64,000 nt of DNA from Kumtagia sp964244725 (GTDB lineage: Bacteria; Pseudomonadota; Alphaproteobacteria; Rhizobiales; Rhizobiaceae), in contig CAXTJQ010000005.1 of assembly GCA_964244725.1 (NCBI GenBank), positions 1 through 64,000 on the forward strand, given 5' to 3'. The stretch's first letter is position 1, and each line of letters opens with the position of its first letter. Position numbers and translations under genes: made by a program. The notes beneath the pieces are model-generated. The model did not search any database. It saw only the letters and a list, made by a program, of their open reading frames with translations, and was not told the origin of the DNA. This document shows positions 35,437 to 44,209 of this stretch, piece by piece.

Positions 35437-36006
35437 ATGTTCATCCAGACCGAGGCGACGCCCAATCCCGCCACGCTCAAATTCCTGCCGGGCCGCGAAG
35501 TGCTGGCCGAGGGCACCGCCGATTTTCGCGACGCGCAGTCAGCGCGCGATGCTTCCGCGCTGGCTGGCCGGCTGTTCGAGGTCCCCGGCGTCACAGCGGT
35601 GTTCTTCGGCTACGACTTCATCACGGTGACCAAGGATGGCCCGGACTGGCAGCACATCAAACCGGCGATCCTGGGCGCGATTATGGAACAGTTCATGTCC
35701 GGCGCGCCGGTTATGACCAGCGGCAGGCAGGATCTCGACTCCGACGAGAAGGACGAGTTTTACGATAAGGCAGACGCAGAGATCGTGCTGACGATCAAGG
35801 AGCTTCTGGAGACCCGCGTGCGGCCCGCCGTGGCGCAGGACGGCGGCGACATCACTTTCCGCGGCTTCGAGAAGGGGACCGTGTTCCTCAACATGAAGGG
35901 CGCCTGCGCGGGCTGCCCATCGTCGACCGCGACGCTCAAACACGGCATCCAGAACCTGCTCAAGCATTTCGTGCCTGAGGTCATGCAGGTCGAGCAGATC
36001 GCCTGA
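35437..36006 (+). CDS. nfuA: NfuA/NifU-like iron-sulfur carrier
   Basis: A 189-residue Fe-S scaffold/carrier. The N-terminal Nfu_N domain starts with MFIQTEATPNPATLKFLPG, and the C-terminal NifU domain has RPAVAQDGGDITFRGF and the cluster-binding CAGCPSSTATLKHGI (CxxC). It binds a 4Fe-4S cluster and hands it to client enzymes. ATG 35437 has GGAG about 8 bases upstream; the frame is open earlier but lacks similarity. A strong terminator follows. Confidence 0.96.
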   Translation: MFIQTEATPNPATLKFLPGREVLAEGTADFRDAQSARDASALAGRLFEVPGVTAVFFGYDFITVTKDGPDWQHIKPAILGAIMEQFMSGAPVMTSGRQDLDSDEKDEFYDKADAEIVLTIKELLETRVRPAVAQDGGDITFRGFEKGTVFLNMKGACAGCPSSTATLKHGIQNLLKHFVPEVMQVEQIA

Positions 36007-36055
36007 CCGTACGGCAGTCGATCCTGCGGAATTCAAGCTCCGACCCCATCGAAAG

Positions 36056-36086
36056 AAACCCCGTCAATTTTGGCGGGGTTTTTTTT
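36056..36086 (+). terminator. Rho-independent terminator after nfuA
   Basis: Stem AAACCCCG / CGGGGTTT with a 10-base loop, followed directly by an eight-T run. It ends the trpS-uspA-nfuA unit and also lies between convergent nfuA and pheT, so it may work in both directions. Confidence 0.9.
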
Positions 36087-36118
36087 CGCCTTCGAGAACC
36101 GACGATGCCGCAGCGGTT

Positions 36119-38548
36119 TCAGCTTCTCAGAACACCGCCTGTCCGCCTGCGGACGTTCTCGACGATCCTTCCGGCCAGCGCCTCGAAGTCCTCGTCGGTG
36201 AGCGTGCGTTCCGCCGGCTGGATCGACACTTCTACGGCGACCGACTTCCTGTCGGCGCCCAGCGACGCGCCCTCGAAAACATCGAACACCGAAACAGCGG
36301 CGATCAGGATGTTGTCGGCGCCCGCTACCGCTTTCTGGATCGCACCCGCCTCGATGCCCCGATCGACGACGAAAGCGAAGTCGCGCTTCGTCGCCTGGAA
36401 TGCGGAAAGATCGAGCCGCGGCTTGGTGCGCGTCGGCTTGGCCTTCGCCTCGGGAAGCGCATCGATGAAGACCTCGAAGCCGGCCAATGCGCCGGAAACG
36501 TCGAGCACAGCCAGGGCCTTGGGATGGAATTCGCCGAAATGCCCGAGGACGAGTTTGGGGCCGAGCTTGATAAGGCCGGAGCGGCCGGGATGATACCAGG
36601 CCGGAGCGCCGGCCTCGATTTGCACCCGGTCGACGGGCGCCCCGCCGGCTTCCAGCACCGCGAGAGCGTCGGCCTTGGCGTCGAATGCGCCGACCGTCCC
36701 CGCATTGCCGGACCAGTGGCGGCCGGCTCCTTCGAGCTTGGCCGTCCCCCTGCGGATGCCGGCGGCAACGCGGCGCTGCTGGTCCGGGCGGTCTCCCTCA
36801 TACGTCCCCGAGACCTCGAACAGCGCGACATCGTTCAGGCCGCGATCGGCATTGCGCTGCGCGGCGGCGAGCAGTCCGGGCAGCAGCGAGGGCCGCATGT
36901 CGGACATATCGGCGGCGATCGGGTTGGCGAGCTTCAATTCCGCCTTGCCGCCGCCGAACGCCTCGGCGTGCTTGCCCGGAATGAAGGACCACGTCACCGC
37001 CTCCATCATGCCGCGCACCGCCAGCGCGCGGCGGACGATGCGGGTGCGTATTTGCAGCGCGGTCAGGATCTTGACGTTGACCGCGTCGTGCGACGGCATG
37101 GGCCGCGGCGCGATGTTGTCGACGCCATGCATGCGCATCACCTCCTCGACGAGGTCGGCCTTGCCGTCGATGTCGGGCCGCCATGAGGGAACCGAGATAT
37201 CGACCTTGTCGGCCGAGCCTTTCGGCTGGAAGCCGAGGCGCGTCAAAATGTCGAGGCTCTCGGCTCTCGAAATTTCGATGCCGGTCAAACGCTTCACTTC
37301 GGAAACCGGGAAGGACACGGTCCTCGGCGTGTAGCCGATGTCGCCGGCGATCTTGGCTTTCGACGGCATCCCGCCGCAGAACTCGACAACCATCCGCGTG
37401 GCGAGGTCCAGGCCTGGCAGCGTCATTTCGGGATCGACGCCGCGCTCGAAGCGATAGCGGGCGTCGGTGATGATGCCGAGCGCGCGGCCGGTGCGCGCGA
37501 TGTTGAGCGGCTCCCAAAGCGCCGACTCGATCAGCACGTCCGTGGTCGTCTCGTCGCAGCCGGAATGCTCGCCGCCCATGACGCCGGCGATCGACTCGAC
37601 GTTCCCCAGGCCATTGCCGTGCAAAAAGCCGTCGTCGGCGATGACGCACATCTCGGGAGCCAGGGTGTAGACGCGGCCATCCAGCGCCTCGACCGTCTCG
37701 CCAGGGTCTGCGCGGCGCACCACGAGATCTCCAGCGACCCTCGCGGCGTCGAAGACATGCAGGGGGCGACCACGATCGAAGGTGATGTAGTTGGTGATGT
37801 CGACGAGCGCATTGATCGGCCGCAGTCCGATCGCCAGCAGCCGCTGCTGCATCCATTTCGGCGAGGCGCCATTGCGGACGCCCCTCACCAGCCGTAGCGC
37901 GAAGCCGGGACAAAGGTCAGGCGCTTCGATCGCCACGCCGACCGGACACTCGCCTTCGCCCGCGACAGGCTCGATCCGCGCCGGTTTCAGGGCGCCGAGG
38001 CCGGATGCGGCAAGATCGCGCGCGATGCCATGGACGCCGGCGGCGTCCGGACGGTTCGGCGTCAGATTGATGTCGATGACCGGGTCGTCGAGATGGGCAT
38101 AGGACGCGTAGCTCGCGCCGACCGGCGCATCGGCCGGCAGGTCGATGATGCCGTCATGCTCGTCCGAAAGTTCGAGTTCACGCTCCGAGCACATCATGCC
38201 GCGGCTTTCGACGCCCCTGATCTTGCCGACGCCGAGCGTGACGCCTGTGCCCGGAATGAAGGCGCCCGGCGCGGCAAAGGCGCCGATAAGCCCCGCCCGC
38301 GCATTGGGCGCGCCGCAAACCACCTGGACCGGCGTGCCGTCGCCGGTATCGACCGTAAGAACGCGCAGCTTGTCGGCATCCGGATGCTTTTCGGCGGTCA
38401 GCACTTTCGCGATGACGAACGGCCTAAGCGCCGCCTTGTCGTCGACGGATTCGACCTCGAGGCCGATCGAGGTCAGCCGCTCGCAAATCTCGGCCAACGT
38501 CGCGTCGGTCTCGAGGTGGTCCTTGAGCCAGGAAAGGGTGAGTTTCAT
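36119..38548 (-). CDS. pheT: Phenylalanyl-tRNA synthetase beta subunit
   Basis: An 809-residue subunit of the (alpha-beta)2 PheRS. The N-terminal MKLTLSWLKDHLETDATL, the EMAP-like tRNA-binding domain (ADKLRVLTVDTGDG), B3/B4 editing domain, B5 and the C-terminal FDX-ACB domain (RDFAFVVDRGIEAGAIQKAV) are all seen in order. Normally it follows pheS immediately. Here a 57-residue frame, a DUF2442 gene and a broken DUF4160 frame (together about 770 bases) lie between pheS and pheT on the same strand. Confidence 0.97.
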   Translation of the reverse strand: MKLTLSWLKDHLETDATLAEICERLTSIGLEVESVDDKAALRPFVIAKVLTAEKHPDADKLRVLTVDTGDGTPVQVVCGAPNARAGLIGAFAAPGAFIPGTGVTLGVGKIRGVESRGMMCSERELELSDEHDGIIDLPADAPVGASYASYAHLDDPVIDINLTPNRPDAAGVHGIARDLAASGLGALKPARIEPVAGEGECPVGVAIEAPDLCPGFALRLVRGVRNGASPKWMQQRLLAIGLRPINALVDITNYITFDRGRPLHVFDAARVAGDLVVRRADPGETVEALDGRVYTLAPEMCVIADDGFLHGNGLGNVESIAGVMGGEHSGCDETTTDVLIESALWEPLNIARTGRALGIITDARYRFERGVDPEMTLPGLDLATRMVVEFCGGMPSKAKIAGDIGYTPRTVSFPVSEVKRLTGIEISRAESLDILTRLGFQPKGSADKVDISVPSWRPDIDGKADLVEEVMRMHGVDNIAPRPMPSHDAVNVKILTALQIRTRIVRRALAVRGMMEAVTWSFIPGKHAEAFGGGKAELKLANPIAADMSDMRPSLLPGLLAAAQRNADRGLNDVALFEVSGTYEGDRPDQQRRVAAGIRRGTAKLEGAGRHWSGNAGTVGAFDAKADALAVLEAGGAPVDRVQIEAGAPAWYHPGRSGLIKLGPKLVLGHFGEFHPKALAVLDVSGALAGFEVFIDALPEAKAKPTRTKPRLDLSAFQATKRDFAFVVDRGIEAGAIQKAVAGADNILIAAVSVFDVFEGASLGADRKSVAVEVSIQPAERTLTDEDFEALAGRIVENVRRRTGGVLRS

Positions 38549-38562
38549 GATGTTCGATTCTC

Positions 38563-38736
38563 TTAAATGATCGGCACGAGAGCCTGAATTTCCGCGATGG
38601 TCAGGTCAGACCTTTCGAAGCAATCGGCCCTCATCGCTCGGCAGGCGTCTGCGACCAAGCGACGAACTTCTCCTCCGTCGCGGTTGAAGCGGTCATCGTT
38701 GGTCTTCGCATAGAATGCAACGGCGCTCCAACGCAT
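38563..38736 (-). CDS. Hypothetical 57-residue protein between DUF2442 and pheT
   Basis: An open frame of 57 codons starting MRWSAVAFYAKTNDDRFNRD and ending IQALVPII at TAA, with an AGAGAG purine run 7 bases before the ATG. The Arg/Asp-rich start followed by an amphipathic helix looks protein-like rather than random, and the gap would otherwise be empty. I do not recognise the family. It lies 14 bases upstream of pheT and may be a remnant or a third gene of the inserted cassette. Confidence 0.5.
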   Translation of the reverse strand: MRWSAVAFYAKTNDDRFNRDGGEVRRLVADACRAMRADCFERSDLTIAEIQALVPII

Positions 38737-38822
38737 TGAATGACTCTCTTTGACCCCACAACAAGGAGTTCAACTTCTGCCTGGCAATATCTTCGGCGGA
38801 TGTCATTCATCTGCGGACATCT

Positions 38823-39101
38823 CTACTCCGCCGTCATGGCGGATTTGACCGCATTGGCGTACTTCCAGCCGCTCAGCATGCCACGCACCGAAAGATCCTC
38901 ATCGATGTCGGACCAGTGCACGCCGTCCAGCATCAACTCGACGTTATTTCGTTCGGCGGCCGTTGCATCGAGGAGACGTGGGTACCACCACAGTGGAGTG
39001 ATAACCTCGCGCCCATCCGCAAGCCGGACATGGACCCGTTCAGGATCGCACCAAGCCTCGACAGGCTTTTCATTGTCAGGATACGGATTTGCGGAACTCA
39101 T
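38823..39101 (-). CDS. DUF2442 protein, partner of DUF4160 (second copy)
   Basis: A 92-residue protein with HVRLADGREVITPLWWYPRL and GVHWSDIDEDLSVRGML, matching DUF2442 and the copy at 18.4 kb. Its ATG lies within the last codons of the DUF4160 frame (26-base overlap, other reading frame), so translation would be coupled to it. It sits between pheS and pheT. Taken as the antitoxin-like partner, but this is inferred from gene pairing only. Confidence 0.75.
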   Translation of the reverse strand: MSSANPYPDNEKPVEAWCDPERVHVRLADGREVITPLWWYPRLLDATAAERNNVELMLDGVHWSDIDEDLSVRGMLSGWKYANAVKSAMTAE

Positions 39102-39317
39102 CCCACGCCTCGAGAAAATGGCCTTGATAATCGTTTGCTACTTCGAGAATACCCTTCATATCGAACGCTTTGAAGCCTTTATGCTCCGCCATTTGTACTG
39201 GACTCAACCAGACTTTTGCCGTTCCGCCCTGTCCTGAGGCGTGAATATGGGGCGCTCCTGCATGTCGGAGCCGTAGAAGTGAAATCGAATTCCATCTTTT
39301 CGAAAGACTGTCGGCAT
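39076..39317 (-). pseudogene. DUF4160 gene with a one-base frameshift
   Basis: ATG 39317 directly follows the pheS stop and reads MPTVFRKDGIRFHFYGSDMQERP, after which the frame runs out of register and stops. One base further on, the other frame reads HIHASGQGGTAKVWL to the natural end FRKSVS and a TGA at 39076-39078. Restoring one C in the four-C run near 39250 joins the halves into a full DUF4160 domain of about 80 residues. Frameshift, sequencing error or programmed slip cannot be separated here. Its partner DUF2442 is intact. Confidence 0.7.
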
Positions 39318-40403
39318 TCACGAACTCAACCCCCCGAAGAGCGTCGGCATATCCAGCGGCCTGAAGCCGTAATGCTGAAGCCAGCGGACGTCGGCGTCGA
39401 AGAAGGCGCGCAGGTCGGGCATGCCGTATTTCAGCATGGCGATGCGGTCGATGCCCATGCCCCAGGCGAAGCCTTGGTATTCGTCCGGATCGAGGCCGCC
39501 ATGGCGCAGCACGTTGGGATGCACCATGCCGCAACCGAGAATCTCCATCCAGTCCGACCCCTCGCCGAACCGCACCTCGCCCGGCCGCGAGCGGTCGCAC
39601 TGGATATCCACCTCGAGGCTCGGCTCGGTGAACGGGAAGAAGGACGGCCGGAAGCGCATCCTGACCGAGGGCACCTCGAAGAAGGTCTTGCAGAACTCCT
39701 CCAGCACCCATTTCATGTTGGCGATGTTGGCCGTCCTGTCGATCACGAGACCCTCGACTTGGTGGAACATCGGCGAATGGGTGGCGTCGGAGTCCTGGCG
39801 GTAGGTCTTGCCCGGGATGACGATGCGGATCGGCGGCTTCCGCGCCTCCATCGTGCGAATCTGGACCGGCGAGGTGTGGGTGCGCAGCACCTTGCGCTCG
39901 CCGTTGGCGTCCGGATGGAAGAAAAACGTGTCGTGCATCTCGCGCGCCGGATGGCCTTCCGGAAAATTCAGCGCCGTGAAGTTGTAGTGGTCGGTCTCGA
40001 TGTCCGGACCTTCGGCGACGGAAAACCCCATGTCGGCGAAGATCGCGGTGATCTCGTCGATGACCTGGCTGATCGGGTGGATGCGGCCGCGCTCGGCGGG
40101 CGAAGAGCGCACCGGCAGCGTCACGTCCAATTTTTCCGCGACAAGACGCGCCTCAATCGCCGCGTCCCTGAGCTCGGCGCGGCGGGCCGTCAGCGCGTCG
40201 GTCACGCGGTTTTTCATTCCATTGATCGCCGGACCTTTGACCTGCCGGTCCTGCGGGCTCATTGAGCCAAGCGTCTTCAGCATTTCGGAAACCGAGCCCT
40301 TCTTGCCCAGCGCGCCGACCCGCACGGCCTCGATCGACGGCTCGTCGGTGGAGGCCGCGATGGCGGCGAGCAACGAAGCTTCAAGATTTTCGATGTCGCT
40401 CAT
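39318..40403 (-). CDS. pheS: Phenylalanyl-tRNA synthetase alpha subunit
   Basis: A 361-residue class II synthetase subunit that holds the Phe-AMP active site. Motif 2 is THTSPVQIRTM, and motif 3 lies in FAWGMGIDRIAMLKYG; FHQVEGLVID and GCGMVHPNVL are also present. The N-terminal part forms the coiled-coil tRNA-binding arm. ATG 40403 gives the usual length; TTG 40415 is in frame. The stop is followed with no gap by the ATG of the DUF4160 frame. Confidence 0.97.
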   Translation of the reverse strand: MSDIENLEASLLAAIAASTDEPSIEAVRVGALGKKGSVSEMLKTLGSMSPQDRQVKGPAINGMKNRVTDALTARRAELRDAAIEARLVAEKLDVTLPVRSSPAERGRIHPISQVIDEITAIFADMGFSVAEGPDIETDHYNFTALNFPEGHPAREMHDTFFFHPDANGERKVLRTHTSPVQIRTMEARKPPIRIVIPGKTYRQDSDATHSPMFHQVEGLVIDRTANIANMKWVLEEFCKTFFEVPSVRMRFRPSFFPFTEPSLEVDIQCDRSRPGEVRFGEGSDWMEILGCGMVHPNVLRHGGLDPDEYQGFAWGMGIDRIAMLKYGMPDLRAFFDADVRWLQHYGFRPLDMPTLFGGLSS

Positions 40404-40468
40404 TGGCTGGTCCAAGCAAGTCGGCTTTCAGGATGCGGAACCGGTCCGCGTCGCTCTCGCGGTCCTCT

Positions 40469-40505
40469 CAAAGAGAAACCCGCGCCAGCCTTGCCAGCGC
40501 GGGTT
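40469..40505 (-). terminator. Hairpin terminator between rplT and pheS
   Basis: On the minus strand AACCCGCGC and GCGCGGGTT form a perfect 9-bp stem with an 11-base loop, followed by a T-rich TTTCTCTTT tract. It would end infC-rpmI-rplT transcripts or attenuate reading into pheS. Confidence 0.7.
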
Positions 40506-40538
40506 CCCTGGTATCGAAAGTTCGGGACGCGCGCGGCC

Positions 40539-40943
40539 TCAGGCGGCGACGGCGCTTTCGAACGCGTTCGGCGTCGTGTCCTTGAGATATTCGAGCGCGA
40601 CCTTCGCCTTGGCGACCAGCGCGGCGAAAGCCTGCGGCTCGTGGATCGCCATGTCGGACAGTACCTTGCGGTCGATCTCGATGCCGGATTTGTTCAGGCC
40701 GTCGATAAAGCGCCCGTAGGTCAGGCCGTGCTCGCGCACGGCGGCGTTGATGCGCTGAACCCAGAGGGCGCGGAAATTGCGCTTGCGATTCTTGCGGTCG
40801 CGGTAAGCGTACTGCATCGATTTCTCGACCGCCTGCTTGGCGATGCGGATCGTATTCTTGCGGCGGCCGTAGAAACCCTTCGCGGCGTCCAGGACCTTCT
40901 TGTGCTTGGCGTGTGCGGTGACGCCTCTCTTTACGCGTGCCAT
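40539..40943 (-). CDS. rplT: 50S ribosomal protein L20
   Basis: A 134-residue ribosomal protein with the family start MARVKRGVTAHAKHKKVL, KGFYGRRKN, YAYRDRKNRKRNFRALWVQRINAA and YGRFIDGLNK. It binds 23S rRNA and drives early 50S assembly. It lies 27 bases after rpmI. The C-terminal tail is longer than in E. coli, as is usual in alphaproteobacteria. It is part of the infC-rpmI-rplT group. Confidence 0.98.
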   Translation of the reverse strand: MARVKRGVTAHAKHKKVLDAAKGFYGRRKNTIRIAKQAVEKSMQYAYRDRKNRKRNFRALWVQRINAAVREHGLTYGRFIDGLNKSGIEIDRKVLSDMAIHEPQAFAALVAKAKVALEYLKDTTPNAFESAVAA

Positions 40944-40970
40944 GTCATAGTTTCCTTATGCGTTCCAGGC

Positions 40971-41180
40971 TCAGATGCCACCGCCGTTCGGCAGGAAGTT
41001 CTTCACCACCTTCTCGCCGTCGGCCTTGAACAGAACCATCGTGCCGCGCGCATCGCGGATGAATTTGTTGGAACGCTTGATCATGCCGTGCCGCTTGCCG
41101 GCCGCCGCGGCCAGGACCTTGCCGGTGCCGGTAATCTTGAACCGCTTCTTGGCGGCCGATTTGGTCTTCATCTTGGGCAT
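40971..41180 (-). CDS. rpmI: 50S ribosomal protein L35
   Basis: A 69-residue ribosomal protein: MPKMKTKSAAKKRFKITG, HGMIKRSNKFIRDARG and a short C terminus. It is just upstream of rplT. The 269 bases between it and infC hold a likely promoter (41296-41323), so rpmI-rplT can be transcribed apart from infC. I saw no L20-binding leader that I can assign with confidence. Confidence 0.97.
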   Translation of the reverse strand: MPKMKTKSAAKKRFKITGTGKVLAAAAGKRHGMIKRSNKFIRDARGTMVLFKADGEKVVKNFLPNGGGI

Positions 41181-41295
41181 TTCGCTTTTCCTTTTCTTGG
41201 CGGGCGTGATCGCCCTTTATCGCTCCGGCCAAACCATGACCGGAAAGCATCAGAAACCGCCACGGCATGCCCTGCCGGACGGTTCGAACGCGGCC

Positions 41296-41323
41296 TTATA
41301 GCGACGAGCGCCGCAAAGCGCAA
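41296..41323 (-). promoter_or_regulatory. Probable promoter for rpmI-rplT
   Basis: On the minus strand TTGCGC (41323-41318) and CTATAA (41301-41296) are 16 bases apart, in the infC-rpmI gap. They fit an alphaproteobacterial housekeeping-sigma promoter about 115 bases before rpmI. Confidence 0.4.
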
Positions 41324-41449
41324 CGCCGGCCTTCTGGCTCGGCACGCCGATTCTTGTCAATTTCCGAGAGAGATTGCCGGCGCCGCCGCCCAACCCGGGC
41401 TCAGCCTTGGGTCGAACTCGCTCAGCGCGAGCCGAGCCTCCCGACGCGA

Positions 41450-41986
41450 TCAGCGCGGCGAGAGCACCATCATCATCTGGCGGCCTTCGAGCCTCGGCTC
41501 GGCCTCGACCTTGGCGATCGTTGCGGTCTCCTCGCGCACCTTGTTCAGCAGTTGCATGCCAAGCTCCATATGCGCCATCTCGCGGCCGCGGAAGCGCAGC
41601 GTCAGCTTGACCTTGTCGCCCTCCTCGAAGAAGCGGCGGACCGACTTCATCTTGACGTCGTAGTCGTGGCTGTCGATGTTGGGACGCATCTTGATCTCCT
41701 TGATCTCGATGGTCTTCTGGTGCTTGCGCGCCTCGGCCGCCTTCTTCTGGTTGGCGTATTTCAGCTTGCCGAGATCGAGGATCTTGACGACGGGCGGGAT
41801 GGCGTTGGGCGAAATCTCGACCAGGTCGAGTCCGGCTTCCTCTGCCAACTGCAACGCGAAAGACGTGTCGACGTCGCCGTGATTCTTGCCTTCTATGTCG
41901 ATCAGCTGGACCCGCGGCGAGCGGATGTCCTTGTTCGAGCGGGGTCCGTCCTTGACGGGTGCGCCTGCCTTGAATGGTCTGCGAAT
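41450..41986 (-). CDS. infC: Translation initiation factor IF-3, with an ATT start
   Basis: A 178-residue IF-3: N-terminal domain with SPRVQLIDIEGKNHGDVDT, linker with KKAAEARKHQKTIEIKEIK, and C-terminal domain with EGDKVKLTLRFRGREM. The reading frame has no nearby ATG, GTG or TTG; the codon ATT at 41986-41984, with AAGGAG 9 bases upstream, fits the noncanonical start by which IF-3 limits its own synthesis in many bacteria. IF-3 proofreads start codons on the 30S subunit. rpmI and rplT follow on the same strand. Confidence 0.95.
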   Translation of the reverse strand: MRRPFKAGAPVKDGPRSNKDIRSPRVQLIDIEGKNHGDVDTSFALQLAEEAGLDLVEISPNAIPPVVKILDLGKLKYANQKKAAEARKHQKTIEIKEIKMRPNIDSHDYDVKMKSVRRFFEEGDKVKLTLRFRGREMAHMELGMQLLNKVREETATIAKVEAEPRLEGRQMMMVLSPR

Positions 41987-42172
41987 GGTCGTATTCTCCT
42001 TGAACCGTTGATGTCGAATGCGCGCAGCCGCTACTGCCGGAAACGCGCGCGGCGAGTCAATAGCACGGCGCGTCAAGGAAATCACCACTCTTCGGTGGCG
42101 TTTCAAGGCCGGACGGGCCCTTTGCTCACGCGCGGAGCTGTGGCAGAAGCCCCCCCGTAAGCCGGAGGCGGC

Positions 42173-42955
42173 ATGGACGATCATCGGCCCGATTTCATCG
42201 ACATCGACGGCGAGGCGATCGCCTACCGGCGGCGGCCCGGCGGCGCGCCCGGACTGGTCTGGCTCGGCGGCTACCGGTCCGACATGCTCGGCGCCAAGGC
42301 CGAGGCGATCGACGCCTGGTCGCGGGAGACCGCGCGAGGCTTCCTGCGCTTCGACTATTCCGGACACGGCGAATCGGGCGGCGACTTCATGGAGGGAACC
42401 ATCTCGCGATGGCTGCGGCAGAGTCTGGGCGCGCTCCATCACTTGACCAGCGGGCCGCAGATCCTCGTGGCATCCTCGATGGGCGCGTGGATCGCGCTGC
42501 GTCTGGTGCAGGAGTTGGCCTTGGCGGACGAGAGCGCTCGCGTGGCCGGGCTACTGCTGCTCGCGCCGGCGCCGGATTTCACGGTCGAGTTGGTCGAACC
42601 GAAGCTTTCGCACGAGAACCGGCGCGACCTGCAGCGGAACGGGTTCTTCGAAGCGCCGTCGGACTATGGTCCTGAACCCGACCTCTACACGCGTTCGCTG
42701 ATCGAGGACGGGCGCGACAACCGCGTGCTCACCGGGCCGATCGACACGTTCTGTCCGGTCCACGTGATCCAGGGCATGAAGGATCGCGACGTACCCTACG
42801 ACCACGCGCTGAAGCTGGTCGGGCTGCTGCCGGCCGACGATTTGACCCTGTCGCTGGTTCCCGACGGCGATCACCGCCTGTCGCGGCCGCAGGACATCGC
42901 GATGATCCTGCGGTCGCTGGAAGCGCTGCTGGCGGTCGTGCAAGCGCCCTCGTGA
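42173..42955 (+). CDS. Alpha/beta-hydrolase family protein
   Basis: A 260-residue serine hydrolase fold: LVWLGGYRSDM oxyanion-side loop, FLRFDYSGHGESGG, nucleophile Ser in LVASSMGAWIALRLV, and a late Asp and His (VIQGMKDRDVPYDHA and VPDGDHRLSRPQD). The family context is the ABHD10-like/palmitoyl-thioesterase group, but the substrate is not known. Its stop overlaps the start of benE by 4 bases (GTGA), so the two are translationally linked. It is divergent from infC. Confidence 0.85.
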   Translation: MDDHRPDFIDIDGEAIAYRRRPGGAPGLVWLGGYRSDMLGAKAEAIDAWSRETARGFLRFDYSGHGESGGDFMEGTISRWLRQSLGALHHLTSGPQILVASSMGAWIALRLVQELALADESARVAGLLLLAPAPDFTVELVEPKLSHENRRDLQRNGFFEAPSDYGPEPDLYTRSLIEDGRDNRVLTGPIDTFCPVHVIQGMKDRDVPYDHALKLVGLLPADDLTLSLVPDGDHRLSRPQDIAMILRSLEALLAVVQAPS

Positions 42956-44094
42956 GGCTGTCGATCCCTATCTCCGCTTTCGTCGCGGCGGTCGTCGGCT
43001 TCGGCAGCACGCTGGCGCTGATCGTCGCCGCGGCCAACGCGCTCGGCGCGACGCGCGACCAGACGGCCAGCATGGTCACCGCGCTCTGTCTCGCCATAGC
43101 GGTCGAGTCGCTTGTCCTGTCATGGCGGACCCGGATGCCCGTCATCACGGCATGGTCGACGCCCGGCGCGGCGCTGGTGGCGGCGAGCAGCGGCTTTTCG
43201 ATGAACGACGCCGTCGGCGCGTTCCTGATCGTCGGCGCGATGCTGGTGGCGACCGGCCTGTTCCGTCCGCTGACGCGGCTCATCGCCCGCATCCCGGCCT
43301 CGGTCGCTTCCGCCATGCTGGCCGGCATCGTCGTGACCTTCGCCATCAATGCGGTCAAGACGGTTCCCACCGACCCGCTGCTGATTTTGCCGCTGATCGC
43401 GGCGTTCTTCGTGATCCGCCTGTTCAGTCCGGCGCTTTCCGTGCTTGCCGTGCTCGTCGGAGGGGGCGCCCTCGCTTTCCTGCTCGGCCGCATCGGGGAA
43501 TTGCCCTCCCCCCAACTTTCGATCCTCGTTCTTACAAGGCCCGCGTTCTCGCTCGCCGCGACGATCGGCCTTGCGCTGCCGATCTACCTCGTGACCATGG
43601 CGTCGCAGAACCTCGCCGGCCTCGCGGTGCTCAGGGCGTCAGGCTACGAGCCGCCGGCCGGACCCCTGATCGCACTGACCGGCGCCGTCTCGCTGATTAC
43701 CGCGCCCTTCAACGCGCTGACGACCAACCTCGCCGCGATCTCGGCCGCGATCTGCACCGGACCCGACGCTCACCCCGATCCAGGGCAGCGCTGGGAGACG
43801 GGGCCGTTCTACGCTTTCGCCTACCTCGTTTTCGCATTGTTCGGCGCGTCTCTGGTCGCGATCTTCGCGGTGCTGCCGCCGAGCCTCATCATGCTGGTGG
43901 CCGGCCTCGGGTTGCTGGCCTCGCTCGCCAATGCGCTGTCGATCGCGGTCCGGGAGCCGGCCCAAAGGATCGCCGCGACGACGACGTTTGCGGTGACGGC
44001 GTCCGGCGTCACGATGCTCGGCATCGGCTCGGCGTTCTGGGGGCTGATCGCCGGCCTCGCGGTCATCGCGCTCGACACGATAAAAATGAGATAA
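42952..44094 (+). CDS. benE: BenE-family benzoate/H+ symporter-like permease
   Basis: A 380-residue polytopic inner-membrane protein with about 11-12 hydrophobic segments. WSTPGAALVAA, FRPLTRLIARIPASVASAM, the P-x-Y-L-V-TMASQNLAG stretch and FNALTTNLAAISAAICTG match BenE. No benzoate degradation genes are near, so the substrate may be another aromatic acid. GTG start at 42952 overlaps the hydrolase gene. Confidence 0.88.
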   Translation: MRLSIPISAFVAAVVGFGSTLALIVAAANALGATRDQTASMVTALCLAIAVESLVLSWRTRMPVITAWSTPGAALVAASSGFSMNDAVGAFLIVGAMLVATGLFRPLTRLIARIPASVASAMLAGIVVTFAINAVKTVPTDPLLILPLIAAFFVIRLFSPALSVLAVLVGGGALAFLLGRIGELPSPQLSILVLTRPAFSLAATIGLALPIYLVTMASQNLAGLAVLRASGYEPPAGPLIALTGAVSLITAPFNALTTNLAAISAAICTGPDAHPDPGQRWETGPFYAFAYLVFALFGASLVAIFAVLPPSLIMLVAGLGLLASLANALSIAVREPAQRIAATTTFAVTASGVTMLGIGSAFWGLIAGLAVIALDTIKMR

Positions 44095-44209
44095 TCATTT
44101 CCGGGGCTTGTCCGGATTCGGATGGCGATGTCTTGAAGCGCCATTTTTCTCTCACCATTTCGAATCCAGGCAGCCAATGTGGCTGCGCCCAACGAAAGGA
44201 ATGGGAGAA

